A DNA stretch of 8,329 nucleotides from Thermodesulfovibrionales bacterium (GTDB lineage: Bacteria; Nitrospirota; Thermodesulfovibrionia; Thermodesulfovibrionales; SM23-35), in NCBI GenBank assembly GCA_020053565.1, contig JAGVMY010000110.1, positions 1 through 8,329 on the forward strand. The letters run 5' to 3'. Position numbers and translations under genes: made by a program. The notes under the pieces are model-generated. The model did not search any database. It was not told the origin of the DNA and was given only the letters and a program-made list of their open reading frames with translations. Below, one piece after another: positions 1-5,504 of this stretch (the first letter of the stretch is position 1; each line of letters opens with the position of its first letter).

Positions 1-2
1 AA

Positions 3-1001
3 TATATCGTTGCTGTGGTTGGGGCAACAGGTGTAGTTGGTAATGAGATGGTCGCAACACTCGAGGGGAGAGATTTTCCTGTAGGAAGTCTGAGGCTTTT
101 TGCATCAGAGCGTTCTATAGGGAAGATCATGAAGTTCAGAGATACAGATATTTCAGTTGAGACCATGAATGAAAATTGTTTCAGAGGTATTGATATAGCC
201 CTTTTTTCGGCAGGCGCGGAAAGGTCAAAAATATGGGCTCCGATAGCAGTGGAATCTGGTTGTGTTGTCGTTGATAATTCGAGCCAGTGGAGAATGGATC
301 CAGAGGTTCCACTGGTTGTGCCGGAAATTAACCCTGATGATCTGAAATGGCATAAAGGAATAATCGCAAACCCTAATTGCTCAACAATACAGATGGTCGT
401 TGTATTGAAACCAATACATGATGCGGCAAAGATAAAAAGGGTTGTGGTCACCACGTTTCAGTCTGTCTCAGGGACCGGGCAGAAGGCAATGGATGAACTG
501 TTAAAGCAAACAACTGACCTGCTCAATTTTAAAGAGATTAAGTGTAATGTCTATCCTCACCAGATCGCATTTAATGTTCTTCCGCATATAGATAAGTTTC
601 TTGATAACGACTATACAAAGGAAGAGATGAAGATGGTAAACGAGACGAGGAAGATCATAGGAGATAACTCGATAAGAGTAACTGCAACAACGGTAAGGGT
701 TCCTGTATTTAGAGGACATTCAGAAAGTGTGAATATAGAGACGGAGAAAAAACTTACTGCGAATGAGGTAAGGGCGATTTTGTCAGAGGCTCCCGGCATT
801 GTTGTATTTGATGCACCGCATAAGAATGTCTATCCTCTCCCTGTGAGTATTGTCGGGACTGATGAAACATATGTAGGAAGGATAAGAGAGGATGAGTCTA
901 TAGAAAATGGCATCAACTTGTGGGTAGTTGCAGACAATCTCAGAAAAGGTGCCGCCCTAAATGCGGTACAGATAGCGGAAAAGCTTGTAGAGATGGCATG
1001 A
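3..1001 (+). CDS. asd: Aspartate-semialdehyde dehydrogenase, 5'-truncated by the window edge
   Basis: Catalyses NADPH-dependent reductive dephosphorylation of aspartyl-4-phosphate to aspartate semialdehyde, the branch point to lysine/diaminopimelate, threonine and methionine; cytoplasmic. The reading frame is open from the first full codon (base 3) and reads YIVAVVGATGVVGNEM, a Rossmann nucleotide-binding start. The GTG at 15 is therefore internal, and only a few N-terminal residues are missing. The catalytic cysteine lies in NPNCSTIQ (TGC at 378-380). QSVSGTGQKAMDEL follows, and the late RVPVFRGHSESV motif supplies the active-site histidine and arginine. About 332 residues are visible, close to the usual length. 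It ends with TGA at 999-1001 and is followed by a repeat-containing 147-base gap before mtaD on the same strand. Nothing looks broken. Family assignment is very secure; the true start codon cannot be seen. Confidence 0.96.
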   Translation, partial: YIVAVVGATGVVGNEMVATLEGRDFPVGSLRLFASERSIGKIMKFRDTDISVETMNENCFRGIDIALFSAGAERSKIWAPIAVESGCVVVDNSSQWRMDPEVPLVVPEINPDDLKWHKGIIANPNCSTIQMVVVLKPIHDAAKIKRVVVTTFQSVSGTGQKAMDELLKQTTDLLNFKEIKCNVYPHQIAFNVLPHIDKFLDNDYTKEEMKMVNETRKIIGDNSIRVTATTVRVPVFRGHSESVNIETEKKLTANEVRAILSEAPGIVVFDAPHKNVYPLPVSIVGTDETYVGRIREDESIENGINLWVVADNLRKGAALNAVQIAEKLVEMA

Positions 1002-1012
1002 AATGTTAAAGT

Positions 1013-1104
1013 GGTCAAGGTTTCGAGGATTCAAGGGTTCAAGTGTTTTAAGATTCTTTAAAAAGGATTTCACTTGAATCCTTAACCCCTTGATCCTTTA
1101 ACCC
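1013..1104. repeat. Imperfect inverted repeat made of TTCAAGG-like units
   Basis: The left arm (1013-1045) holds short related units: GGTCAAGG, GGATTCAAGG and GGTTCAAGTG. The right arm (1071-1104) carries their complements: CACTTGAATCC, TTAACCCC, TTGATCC and TTTAACCC. The innermost 8 bases, TTCAAGTG (1038-1045) and CACTTGAA (1071-1078), pair perfectly. Pairing continues outward with mismatches. The loop (1046-1070) is AT-rich. No T-run follows the right arm, so this is not a standard intrinsic terminator, although a hairpin in the asd 3' region could stabilise mRNA. It looks like a dispersed intergenic repeat, but only one copy is present here, so that is inference. Confidence 0.6.
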
Positions 1105-1148
1105 TTTCAGCTTCTCGTCGAAAAAAACCTTTAAGAGGCACTGAACAA

Positions 1149-2474
1149 TTGATACATGCTGACTATATCATAAACGGTGACTATGTCCTTCCAATGGATG
1201 AAGAGCTTACCGTTATCAAGAACGGTGCAGTTGCTATAAAAGGCACCAAGATCCTCGATGTCGGAACCTCACAGGAGATTTTTAAAAAATATACAGCAAG
1301 GACCATTATCAGCGGTGAAGGAAAAGTAGTTTGTCCAGGACTGATTAATACCCATACACATGCTGCAATGGTCTATTTCAGGGGCATAGCAGATGATATA
1401 CCGTTAAAGGAATGGCTCGAAAATCATATATGGCCAGCAGAGAACAGATGGCTTAGCCCTGAATTCGTTGCTGATGCGATTGAACTTGCATGTCTCGAGA
1501 TGCTTAAAGGAGGCATTACCACATATAATGATATGTACTTCTACGAAGATGCTGCAGGTGAAGCAACGAAGAGAATAGGGATGAGGGCGGTCTTAGGTGT
1601 TGGTATCCTGGATTTTCCGACAGTCTCAGCAAAGACTACTGATGAATATCTTCATAATGCCGAACAGTTTGTAAAGAACTGGAAAGGGGATGAATTAATC
1701 ACCCCCTGTATTGCACCCCATGCTGTCTATACCTGCAGTCCCGAGACATTGAAAAAATCCAAGGCGATGGCTGAGAAATTTGCAGTGCCTTTACACATCC
1801 ATCTTTCTGAGACCGTGCGGGAGGTTGAAGAAACGATGGCTAAATACAATAAAAGGCCGGTTGAGCTCCTTGAAGACATTGGATTTTTAGATGAAACTGT
1901 TTTAGCTGCTCATTGTACATGGGTTGAAGGAAATGAGATCGATCTCCTTGCAAAGAGAAAGGTCGGTGTATCTCACTGCATGGAGAGTAACATGAAGCTC
2001 GCATCAGGATTTGCGCCTGTTGTCATGATGCTCATGGCAGGGGTAAAGGTAACCTTTGGAACTGATGGTGCTGCAAGCAACAATGACCTGAATATCCTGA
2101 GCGAAATGGCTACAACCGCAAAGGTTCACAAAGCCCTTGTACAGGACCCTACTGTCCTCGATGCAAAAAAAGTCCTTCTCATGGCAACGAGATGGGGTGC
2201 TGAGGTTCTGGGTCTTGGAAAAGTCACAGGGAGTCTTGAAAAAGGGAAAGCAGCGGACATTGTGATGGCGGATCTCAAGAAGCCCCATCTTACCCCGATG
2301 TACAACATTTACTCCCACATAGTGTACTCAATGAGACCATCAGATGTGGAAATGGTAATGGTTGATGGAAAGATTGTGGTGAATGAGGGAAAGCTTATGA
2401 CTGCTGATGAGTCAGGAATTCTTTATAAGGCAGAAAAATGGGGTGAGAAAATAAGCAGTGAAGGGACAGTGTGA
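1149..2474 (+). CDS. mtaD: 5-methylthioadenosine/S-adenosylhomocysteine deaminase (amidohydrolase)
   Basis: Zinc-dependent deaminase of the amidohydrolase superfamily. It is expected to convert methylthioadenosine and/or S-adenosylhomocysteine to the inosyl forms, clearing SAM by-products in the cytoplasm. The 441-residue product shows NTHTH (H69, H71) after a small N-terminal beta domain, WPAE (E98), PHAVYTCS (H191), LHIHLSET (H218, E221), AAHC (H255) and FGTDGAASNN (D306). H69, H71, H218 and D306 match the metal ligands of the family; E98, H191 and E221 match substrate or catalytic positions of the Thermotoga enzyme. The start is TTG at 1149, chosen because AAGAGG (1133-1138) sits 10 bases upstream and homology begins at ADYIINGDYVLPMD. 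Length is typical. The same family includes other nucleoside deaminases (for example aminodeoxyfutalosine deaminase of menaquinone synthesis), so the exact substrate is less certain than the family. Confidence 0.9.
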   Translation: MIHADYIINGDYVLPMDEELTVIKNGAVAIKGTKILDVGTSQEIFKKYTARTIISGEGKVVCPGLINTHTHAAMVYFRGIADDIPLKEWLENHIWPAENRWLSPEFVADAIELACLEMLKGGITTYNDMYFYEDAAGEATKRIGMRAVLGVGILDFPTVSAKTTDEYLHNAEQFVKNWKGDELITPCIAPHAVYTCSPETLKKSKAMAEKFAVPLHIHLSETVREVEETMAKYNKRPVELLEDIGFLDETVLAAHCTWVEGNEIDLLAKRKVGVSHCMESNMKLASGFAPVVMMLMAGVKVTFGTDGAASNNDLNILSEMATTAKVHKALVQDPTVLDAKKVLLMATRWGAEVLGLGKVTGSLEKGKAADIVMADLKKPHLTPMYNIYSHIVYSMRPSDVEMVMVDGKIVVNEGKLMTADESGILYKAEKWGEKISSEGTV

Positions 2475-2478
2475 ATAC

Positions 2479-2508
2479 TTGACATTCATTTGTAAAATCT
2501 GTTAAAAG
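2479..2508 (+). promoter_or_regulatory. Candidate sigma70-type promoter for the aroF leader
   Basis: A perfect TTGACA (2479-2484) begins five bases after the mtaD stop codon. The -10 is weak: TAAAAG (2503-2508, 18-base spacer) or TTAAAA (2502-2507, 17-base spacer). Transcription would start near 2514-2516, at or next to the leader ATG, so the leader peptide would have almost no 5' UTR. Either the leader is translated leaderless or the real start is a little upstream. Read-through from mtaD is also possible, since no terminator separates them. Confidence 0.4.
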
Positions 2509-2513
2509 TATAC

Positions 2514-2597
2514 ATGAATACCATCTATTTCTCATATTTCCACTTTTACTTTTGGTACGGCTTTTACTTTAGGCCGTCTACCCGGGGTAAGGGTTGA
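2514..2597 (+). CDS. Aromatic-amino-acid leader peptide controlling aroF
   Basis: A 27-codon ORF (ATG 2514, TGA 2595-2597) encodes MNTI, then YFSYFHFYFWYGFYF, then RPSTRGKG. Twelve of the 15 residues at positions 5-19 are aromatic: six Phe, five Tyr and one Trp. The others are Ser, His and Gly. It lies upstream of aroF, which encodes the first enzyme of aromatic amino acid synthesis, and its last codons overlap one arm of a competing RNA stem. That is the architecture of ribosome-mediated attenuation leaders such as those of pheA and trp operons. The peptide itself need have no function; what matters is ribosome stalling when charged aromatic tRNAs are scarce. The SD is poor (AAAAG 2504-2508, five bases before ATG). 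An in-frame TAA at 2493-2495 rules out a much longer N-terminus. The aromatic run together with this context makes chance unlikely. Confidence 0.9.
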   Translation: MNTIYFSYFHFYFWYGFYFRPSTRGKG

Positions 2598-2674
2598 GTG
2601 TGAGGGATAGACAGAACTAACACTATAAACCAACCGAAAGCCGAGGGTAGACGAAGAGTAACCCCGGCTTTTTT
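2575..2674 (+). promoter_or_regulatory. Transcription attenuator with competing antiterminator and terminator stems
   Basis: CGTCTACCC (2575-2583, over leader codons 21-23) is perfectly complementary to GGGTAGACG (2645-2653), giving a 9-bp long-range antiterminator. The same 5' arm can instead pair with GGGaTAGAC (2604-2612), a near copy with one bulged A. The distal arm shares GGGT (2645-2648) with the terminator's 5' strand, so antiterminator and terminator cannot coexist. A further stem, GGTTGAGTGT (2592-2601) with ACACT (2620-2624) and CAACC (2631-2635), starts at the leader stop codon. CCGGGGT (2582-2588) can also pair with ACCCCGG (2661-2667). Inferred logic: a ribosome stalled on codons 5-15 leaves 2575-2583 free, the antiterminator forms and aroF is transcribed. 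A ribosome reaching the stop codon covers this arm, or the proximal stem sequesters it, and the terminator forms. The pairings are seen in the sequence; the mechanism is inferred. Confidence 0.82.
2637..2674 (+). terminator. Intrinsic terminator of the aroF attenuator
   Basis: GCCG-A-GGGT (2640-2648) pairs with ACCCCGGC (2661-2668) through eight base pairs with one bulged A (2644) and a 12-base loop. Six T residues follow directly (2669-2674). AAA at 2637-2639 can extend the stem into the T-run. This is a standard Rho-independent terminator, placed after the leader ORF and before aroF, as expected of an attenuator. Confidence 0.8.
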
Positions 2675-2684
2675 AATTTATGTA

Positions 2685-2726
2685 AAAAATGAAAGGCTGG
2701 GGAAAGCTCTCCAGCCTTTCATTTTT
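2685..2726 (+). terminator. Second strong hairpin/terminator immediately upstream of aroF
   Basis: AAAAATGAAAGGCTGG (2685-2700) and CCAGCCTTTCATTTTT (2711-2726) form 16 perfect base pairs. Three more pairs (G-T, G-C, A-T) extend the stem inward to a four-base AAGC loop. The A-run on the left and T-run on the right make it look like an intrinsic terminator that could work on either strand. It ends 26 bases before the aroF ATG, so unconditional termination would silence aroF. It may be a second attenuation stage, or a structural element that affects ribosome access. Confidence 0.7.
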
Positions 2727-2752
2727 CGGCTAAAACGAAAGGAGAGAACAAA

Positions 2753-3772
2753 ATGATCATCGTGATGAAAGCAGGCGCAACAAAGCGTGAGAGAGATGAG
2801 GTGATTAAGAAAATCAAGGAACTCGGGTATAAACCTCATGTCATTCATGGCACAACGAGAGATGTGATAGGCGCAGTCGGGGATGAGAGAGGAAAAGTGG
2901 TTCTCCAGTCAATCGAGTCGATGCAGGGCGTGGAAAATGTGGTTCCCATACTCAAACCTTACAAACTGGCCTCAAGAGAGATTAAAAAAGAGTCGAGCTC
3001 AATAAAAATCAGTGATAACGTTGCCATAGGTGATAAAGATATCATTGTTATGGCAGGGCCATGTGCAGTAGAAAACGAGGAACAGATTATAGAGGTGGCA
3101 TTTGCAGTAAAAAAAGCGGGTGCGAAAGTGTTGCGAGGAGGGGCCTTTAAACCAAGAACATCTCCTTATTCCTTTCAGGGCATGAAAGAGGAGGGATTGA
3201 AGCTCCTTGCAAAAGCCAGAGAGGCTACGGGACTCCCTATCATTACTGAAGTTATGAATCCTGAAAACGCAGAGCTTGTTGCTGAGTATGCAGATATCCT
3301 CCAGATAGGGACGAGGAATGCCCAGAACTTTGAGCTTTTGAAAAAACTTGGTCAGCTTCAAAAACCAGTTCTGTTAAAACGCGGGATGTCTATGACTATT
3401 CAGGAACTGCTGATGAGTGCTGAGTATATAATGAGTGAGGGAAACCAGTCAGTAATCCTCTGTGAACGCGGCATCCGCACCTTTGAGACTGCGACACGTA
3501 ATACTCTTGATCTCTCTGCAATACCCGTATTGAAAGAAAAAACCCATTTGCCAGTGGTCGTCGACCCATCTCATGCAACAGGCAACTACCACTATGTAGC
3601 TCCTATGGCCTTTGCCGCTATAGCTGCCGGAGCTGATGGTCTTATGATTGAAGTACATCCTGATCCTGAACGTGCTTTTTCAGATGGACCTCAATCACTG
3701 GTGCCAAAAAAATTTGCCTTGATGATGGCAAAGCTGAGATTATTTGCTGAGGTATCCGATAGAACGCTTTAG
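2753..3772 (+). CDS. aroF: 3-deoxy-7-phosphoheptulonate (DAHP) synthase, type I-beta with ACT-like domain
   Basis: Condenses phosphoenolpyruvate with erythrose-4-phosphate to DAHP, the first step of the shikimate pathway to Phe, Tyr, Trp and chorismate; cytoplasmic. The 339-residue protein has an N-terminal ferredoxin-like/ACT-like regulatory domain (about residues 1-70) followed by the TIM-barrel. Metal ligands are visible as C104 (AGPCAVE), H274 (DPSHATG), E300 (MIEVHP) and D311 (FSDGPQS), each two residues beyond the Thermotoga maritima ligands. PEP-binding segments include LRGGAFKPRTSPYSFQG (R128, K133) and LLKRGMS (K209). In this subfamily the N-terminal domain mediates feedback inhibition by Tyr/Phe. 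ATG at 2753 is supported by AAAGGAGAG (2738-2746). Expression appears controlled by the upstream aromatic leader. It is monocistronic on its strand, with the next gene convergent 12 bases away. Confidence 0.97.
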   Translation: MIIVMKAGATKRERDEVIKKIKELGYKPHVIHGTTRDVIGAVGDERGKVVLQSIESMQGVENVVPILKPYKLASREIKKESSSIKISDNVAIGDKDIIVMAGPCAVENEEQIIEVAFAVKKAGAKVLRGGAFKPRTSPYSFQGMKEEGLKLLAKAREATGLPIITEVMNPENAELVAEYADILQIGTRNAQNFELLKKLGQLQKPVLLKRGMSMTIQELLMSAEYIMSEGNQSVILCERGIRTFETATRNTLDLSAIPVLKEKTHLPVVVDPSHATGNYHYVAPMAFAAIAAGADGLMIEVHPDPERAFSDGPQSLVPKKFALMMAKLRLFAEVSDRTL

Positions 3773-3784
3773 ATGCAAACAGGC

Positions 3785-4114
3785 TCATAGTGTTTTGATC
3801 GAAAACAGCGGTTCACTTATTAATTCACCACGGCATACAGGGCATCTACCGGGTTTTTTGAGTCTGTCTCTTTTTCTGAATACAAAACCGCATTTTTTAC
3901 ATTCAGCAGGTGTAATAATGAGATTTCGTTCTCTTTTATTAAGGGTCTTCTGGATATGCTCAAGATGTTCATACACCTCTTTTTCAGAAACCATGACATG
4001 AGATGATATCTCCTTTGCAGAGAGTGTCTGGCCTTCAAGGACAGAGACTATTTTCTGACGGATAGTCTCATGCCTTTCAACAGGAATGAAAGGTTCTTTA
4101 GGTTTCTTTTTCAC
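3785..4114 (-). CDS. Small HTH transcriptional regulator with C-terminal zinc ribbon
   Basis: The 109-residue product starts with a basic segment and then a winged-helix-like HTH (about residues 15-65; TLSAKEISSHVMVSEKEVYEHLEHI is HTH-like). It ends in a rubredoxin-like zinc ribbon with CKKC (C72, C75) and CPVC (C91, C94). This matches the family of predicted HTH regulators fused to a Zn-ribbon (COG3357 type; ArsR-like in many annotations). The target and signal are unknown to me. The start is GTG at 4114-4112: no earlier start fits and no SD is obvious, so the start is moderately certain. It is convergent with aroF (12-base gap) and divergent from the ferredoxin-type protein at 4245, sharing a 130-base intergenic region. 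That makes the neighbouring gene, or itself, a plausible target (inference only). Confidence 0.85.
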   Translation of the reverse strand: MKKKPKEPFIPVERHETIRQKIVSVLEGQTLSAKEISSHVMVSEKEVYEHLEHIQKTLNKRERNLIITPAECKKCGFVFRKRDRLKKPGRCPVCRGELISEPLFSIKTL

Positions 4115-4134
4115 GTATTTTTATCTTAAAATAA

Positions 4135-4140
4135 ATTATA
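4135..4140 (-). promoter_or_regulatory. -10 box for the HTH/Zn-ribbon gene
   Basis: The minus strand reads a perfect TATAAT at 4140-4135, about 20 bases before the GTG start at 4114. No good -35 is seen 16-18 bases further upstream (TCTCTA-like). The predicted transcript would have a 5' UTR of only about 14 bases, in line with the absence of a clear SD. Confidence 0.4.
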
Positions 4141-4169
4141 CATAAAAAAAATTTTCTTAGAGAGATTTA

Positions 4170-4199
4170 TTGTCCTGCCGTCTATAGTAAGGGTATGAT
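4170..4199 (+). promoter_or_regulatory. Sigma70-type promoter for the [4Fe-4S] protein gene
   Basis: TTGTCC (4170-4175, 4/6 of the -35 consensus) and TATGAT (4194-4199, 5/6 of the -10 consensus) are separated by 18 bases. The predicted start is near 4206, leaving a UTR of about 39 bases that contains the strong SD GGGAGGAG (4233-4240). It faces away from the minus-strand -10 at 4135-4140, giving a divergent promoter pair. Confidence 0.5.
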
Positions 4200-4244
4200 T
4201 AGGAAGATTAATTATCCGGCATAAACGATAAAGGGAGGAGTCAG

Positions 4245-5078
4245 ATGTGTGAGTTTTGCACCCAGCATGGAGAAGGTAAGAAATGGTATCTGAACGTTAA
4301 AAATTATGCGGCAGAGCTTTTAAATGATCCAAAACGCAGATCTATGATCAAAAACTTCTATAAGGAGGTAGTTGATCAAGGGAATAATAACATTACTCGC
4401 CTCGAGAAGATGTTTCAAAGAGATCCGAAACTACTGGAGAGAATAAGAGAAGCCTATACACAGGAGATGAAATCGATGCATTTTGGTCAGATCCTTCCTT
4501 TGGAGGAGGTGGCCAAAGTAGTCTCAATCTGTAATACTGCTGTACGGTTACCCTGTGGTTGTCGGTGGGCATATAACAAACAAGAGGCACGTGTCTGTTT
4601 CGGAATAAGTTTCGGCATGCCTGATTGGTTTAGTGAGCTGGATATGGACTTTTTTGGATCACCTGATGTCGCTCAATTTGATCACCTTGACAGAGAGCAG
4701 GTTATAGCAATCATTAAGGAGTTAGACAAGCAGGGGATGGTTCATAGTATCTGGACATTCCAGACCCCATTTATAGGAGCAATCTGTAACTGTGAACTGA
4801 AATCATGTCTTGCCATGCGCAGTACGGTTGGTCTTCAAATGCCGCTTATGTTTAAATCAGAAGAAATTGCGAAGATAGATGCTGAGAAATGCACGGGATG
4901 CCAGGAATGTTTGCACACCTGTCAATTTAACGCTATTGAATACGTAGAAGCGGATAACAGATCACAAATCAATCCGAAGAGTTGTTTTGGTTGTGGTGTA
5001 TGTCGCGAATCATGCCCTGAGGAAGCAATTCATTTAGTAGAACGAAGGACGCATCCTGTAGCTTCATCAATTTGGTGA
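4245..5078 (+). CDS. Cysteine-rich protein with C-terminal 2x[4Fe-4S] ferredoxin domain
   Basis: The 277-residue product has 17 cysteines. An N-terminal MCEFC motif (C2, C5) is followed by a helical region. Next come LPCGCRW (C104, C106), C118, and a segment HLDREQVIAIIKELDKQGMVHS leading to ICNCELKSC (C181, C183, C188). The C-terminus has two ferredoxin motifs, CTGCQECLHTC (C216-C226) and CFGCGVCRESCP (C247-C257), expected to bind two [4Fe-4S] clusters; the first lacks the usual proline after its last cysteine. The 'G-x-V-H...CNC...C' arrangement occurs in several anaerobe 4Fe-4S proteins of undefined role, so an electron-transfer or redox-accessory role in the cytoplasm is likely. No signal peptide or membrane segment is seen. 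The start is ATG 4245 with GGGAGGAG (4233-4240) just upstream. It stands alone, divergent from the HTH/Zn-ribbon gene. The specific partner and reaction are unknown. Confidence 0.88.
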   Translation: MCEFCTQHGEGKKWYLNVKNYAAELLNDPKRRSMIKNFYKEVVDQGNNNITRLEKMFQRDPKLLERIREAYTQEMKSMHFGQILPLEEVAKVVSICNTAVRLPCGCRWAYNKQEARVCFGISFGMPDWFSELDMDFFGSPDVAQFDHLDREQVIAIIKELDKQGMVHSIWTFQTPFIGAICNCELKSCLAMRSTVGLQMPLMFKSEEIAKIDAEKCTGCQECLHTCQFNAIEYVEADNRSQINPKSCFGCGVCRESCPEEAIHLVERRTHPVASSIW

Positions 5079-5162
5079 AAATGGGTCTTCATAGTGGGGT
5101 TAGAGGCAATCTGAATAATTGAATTTAGAGTGTCTTTGTTTTACAGTATAGAAAGGTAAGAA

Positions 5163-5504
5163 ATGAGCGAGAAGCGTTACGGAAGATACGAAAGACCACG
5201 ATATAAAAAGACAGCCAGTGATAAATCTGTCGCCGATATCGTGAAAGAATTAAAAAAGGATAGTACCCCTGCCATTGATTACAGAGAGAGGTCCCTGAAG
5301 ATTCACGGCCTTATCTGTGCGAAATGTGGAAGGGAGTTTGATTTTAAGGACAGGCATCTTCTTACCGTACATCATAAAGACGGAAATCGCCTCTACAATC
5401 CCCCTGATGGTTCTAACTGGGAGAATCTCTGCGTTTACTGCCACGAAAACGAACACAGCAGGGGACTCCTTGGTGATTATTTAAGAGACAAAAAAGAAGA
5501 ATGA
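5163..5504 (+). CDS. yajD: HNH nuclease of the YajD family
   Basis: The 113-residue cytoplasmic protein has a highly basic N-terminus (residues 1-20) and an HNH domain. Zinc cysteines are C52/C55 (ICAKCGREF) and C90/C93 (LCVYCHENEHS). The catalytic core is LTVHHKDGNRLYNPPDGSNWENL (H70, H71, N88), with H94 and H98 downstream. The LTVHH...NPxDGSNWExLCxYCHxxEHS pattern is very close to E. coli YajD, which has about the same length. The family is presumed to act on nucleic acids; its physiological role is not established. ATG 5163 is preceded by GAAAGG (5151-5156, six-base spacing). It lies 84 bases after the [4Fe-4S] protein gene, on the same strand, with no obvious functional link. No restriction or toxin partner is adjacent. 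Confidence 0.92.
   Translation: MSEKRYGRYERPRYKKTASDKSVADIVKELKKDSTPAIDYRERSLKIHGLICAKCGREFDFKDRHLLTVHHKDGNRLYNPPDGSNWENLCVYCHENEHSRGLLGDYLRDKKEE

Noticed and set aside
15..17. GTG at 15 as the start of asd
   Set aside because: The frame continues upstream to the window edge with residues typical of the family N-terminus (YIVAVVGATG), so the gene starts outside the window.
2004..2318. 104-residue minus-strand ORF inside mtaD
   Set aside because: Antisense to conserved catalytic regions of mtaD, low-complexity translation with no family features.
2575..2674. Metabolite riboswitch or T-box for aroF
   Set aside because: I recognise no known aptamer or T-box sequence (no AGGGTGG-type box), and the in-frame aromatic leader ORF explains the alternative stems better. 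An undescribed aptamer is not strictly excluded.
3744..4001. 85-residue plus-strand ORF
   Set aside because: It overlaps the end of aroF and lies antisense to the HTH/Zn-ribbon gene, with no SD and no recognisable domain; it is a shadow frame.
5119..5147. Promoter TTGAAT/TACAGT for yajD
   Set aside because: Both boxes are only 4/6 matches, and the implied start near 5154 would cut into the yajD ribosome-binding site.
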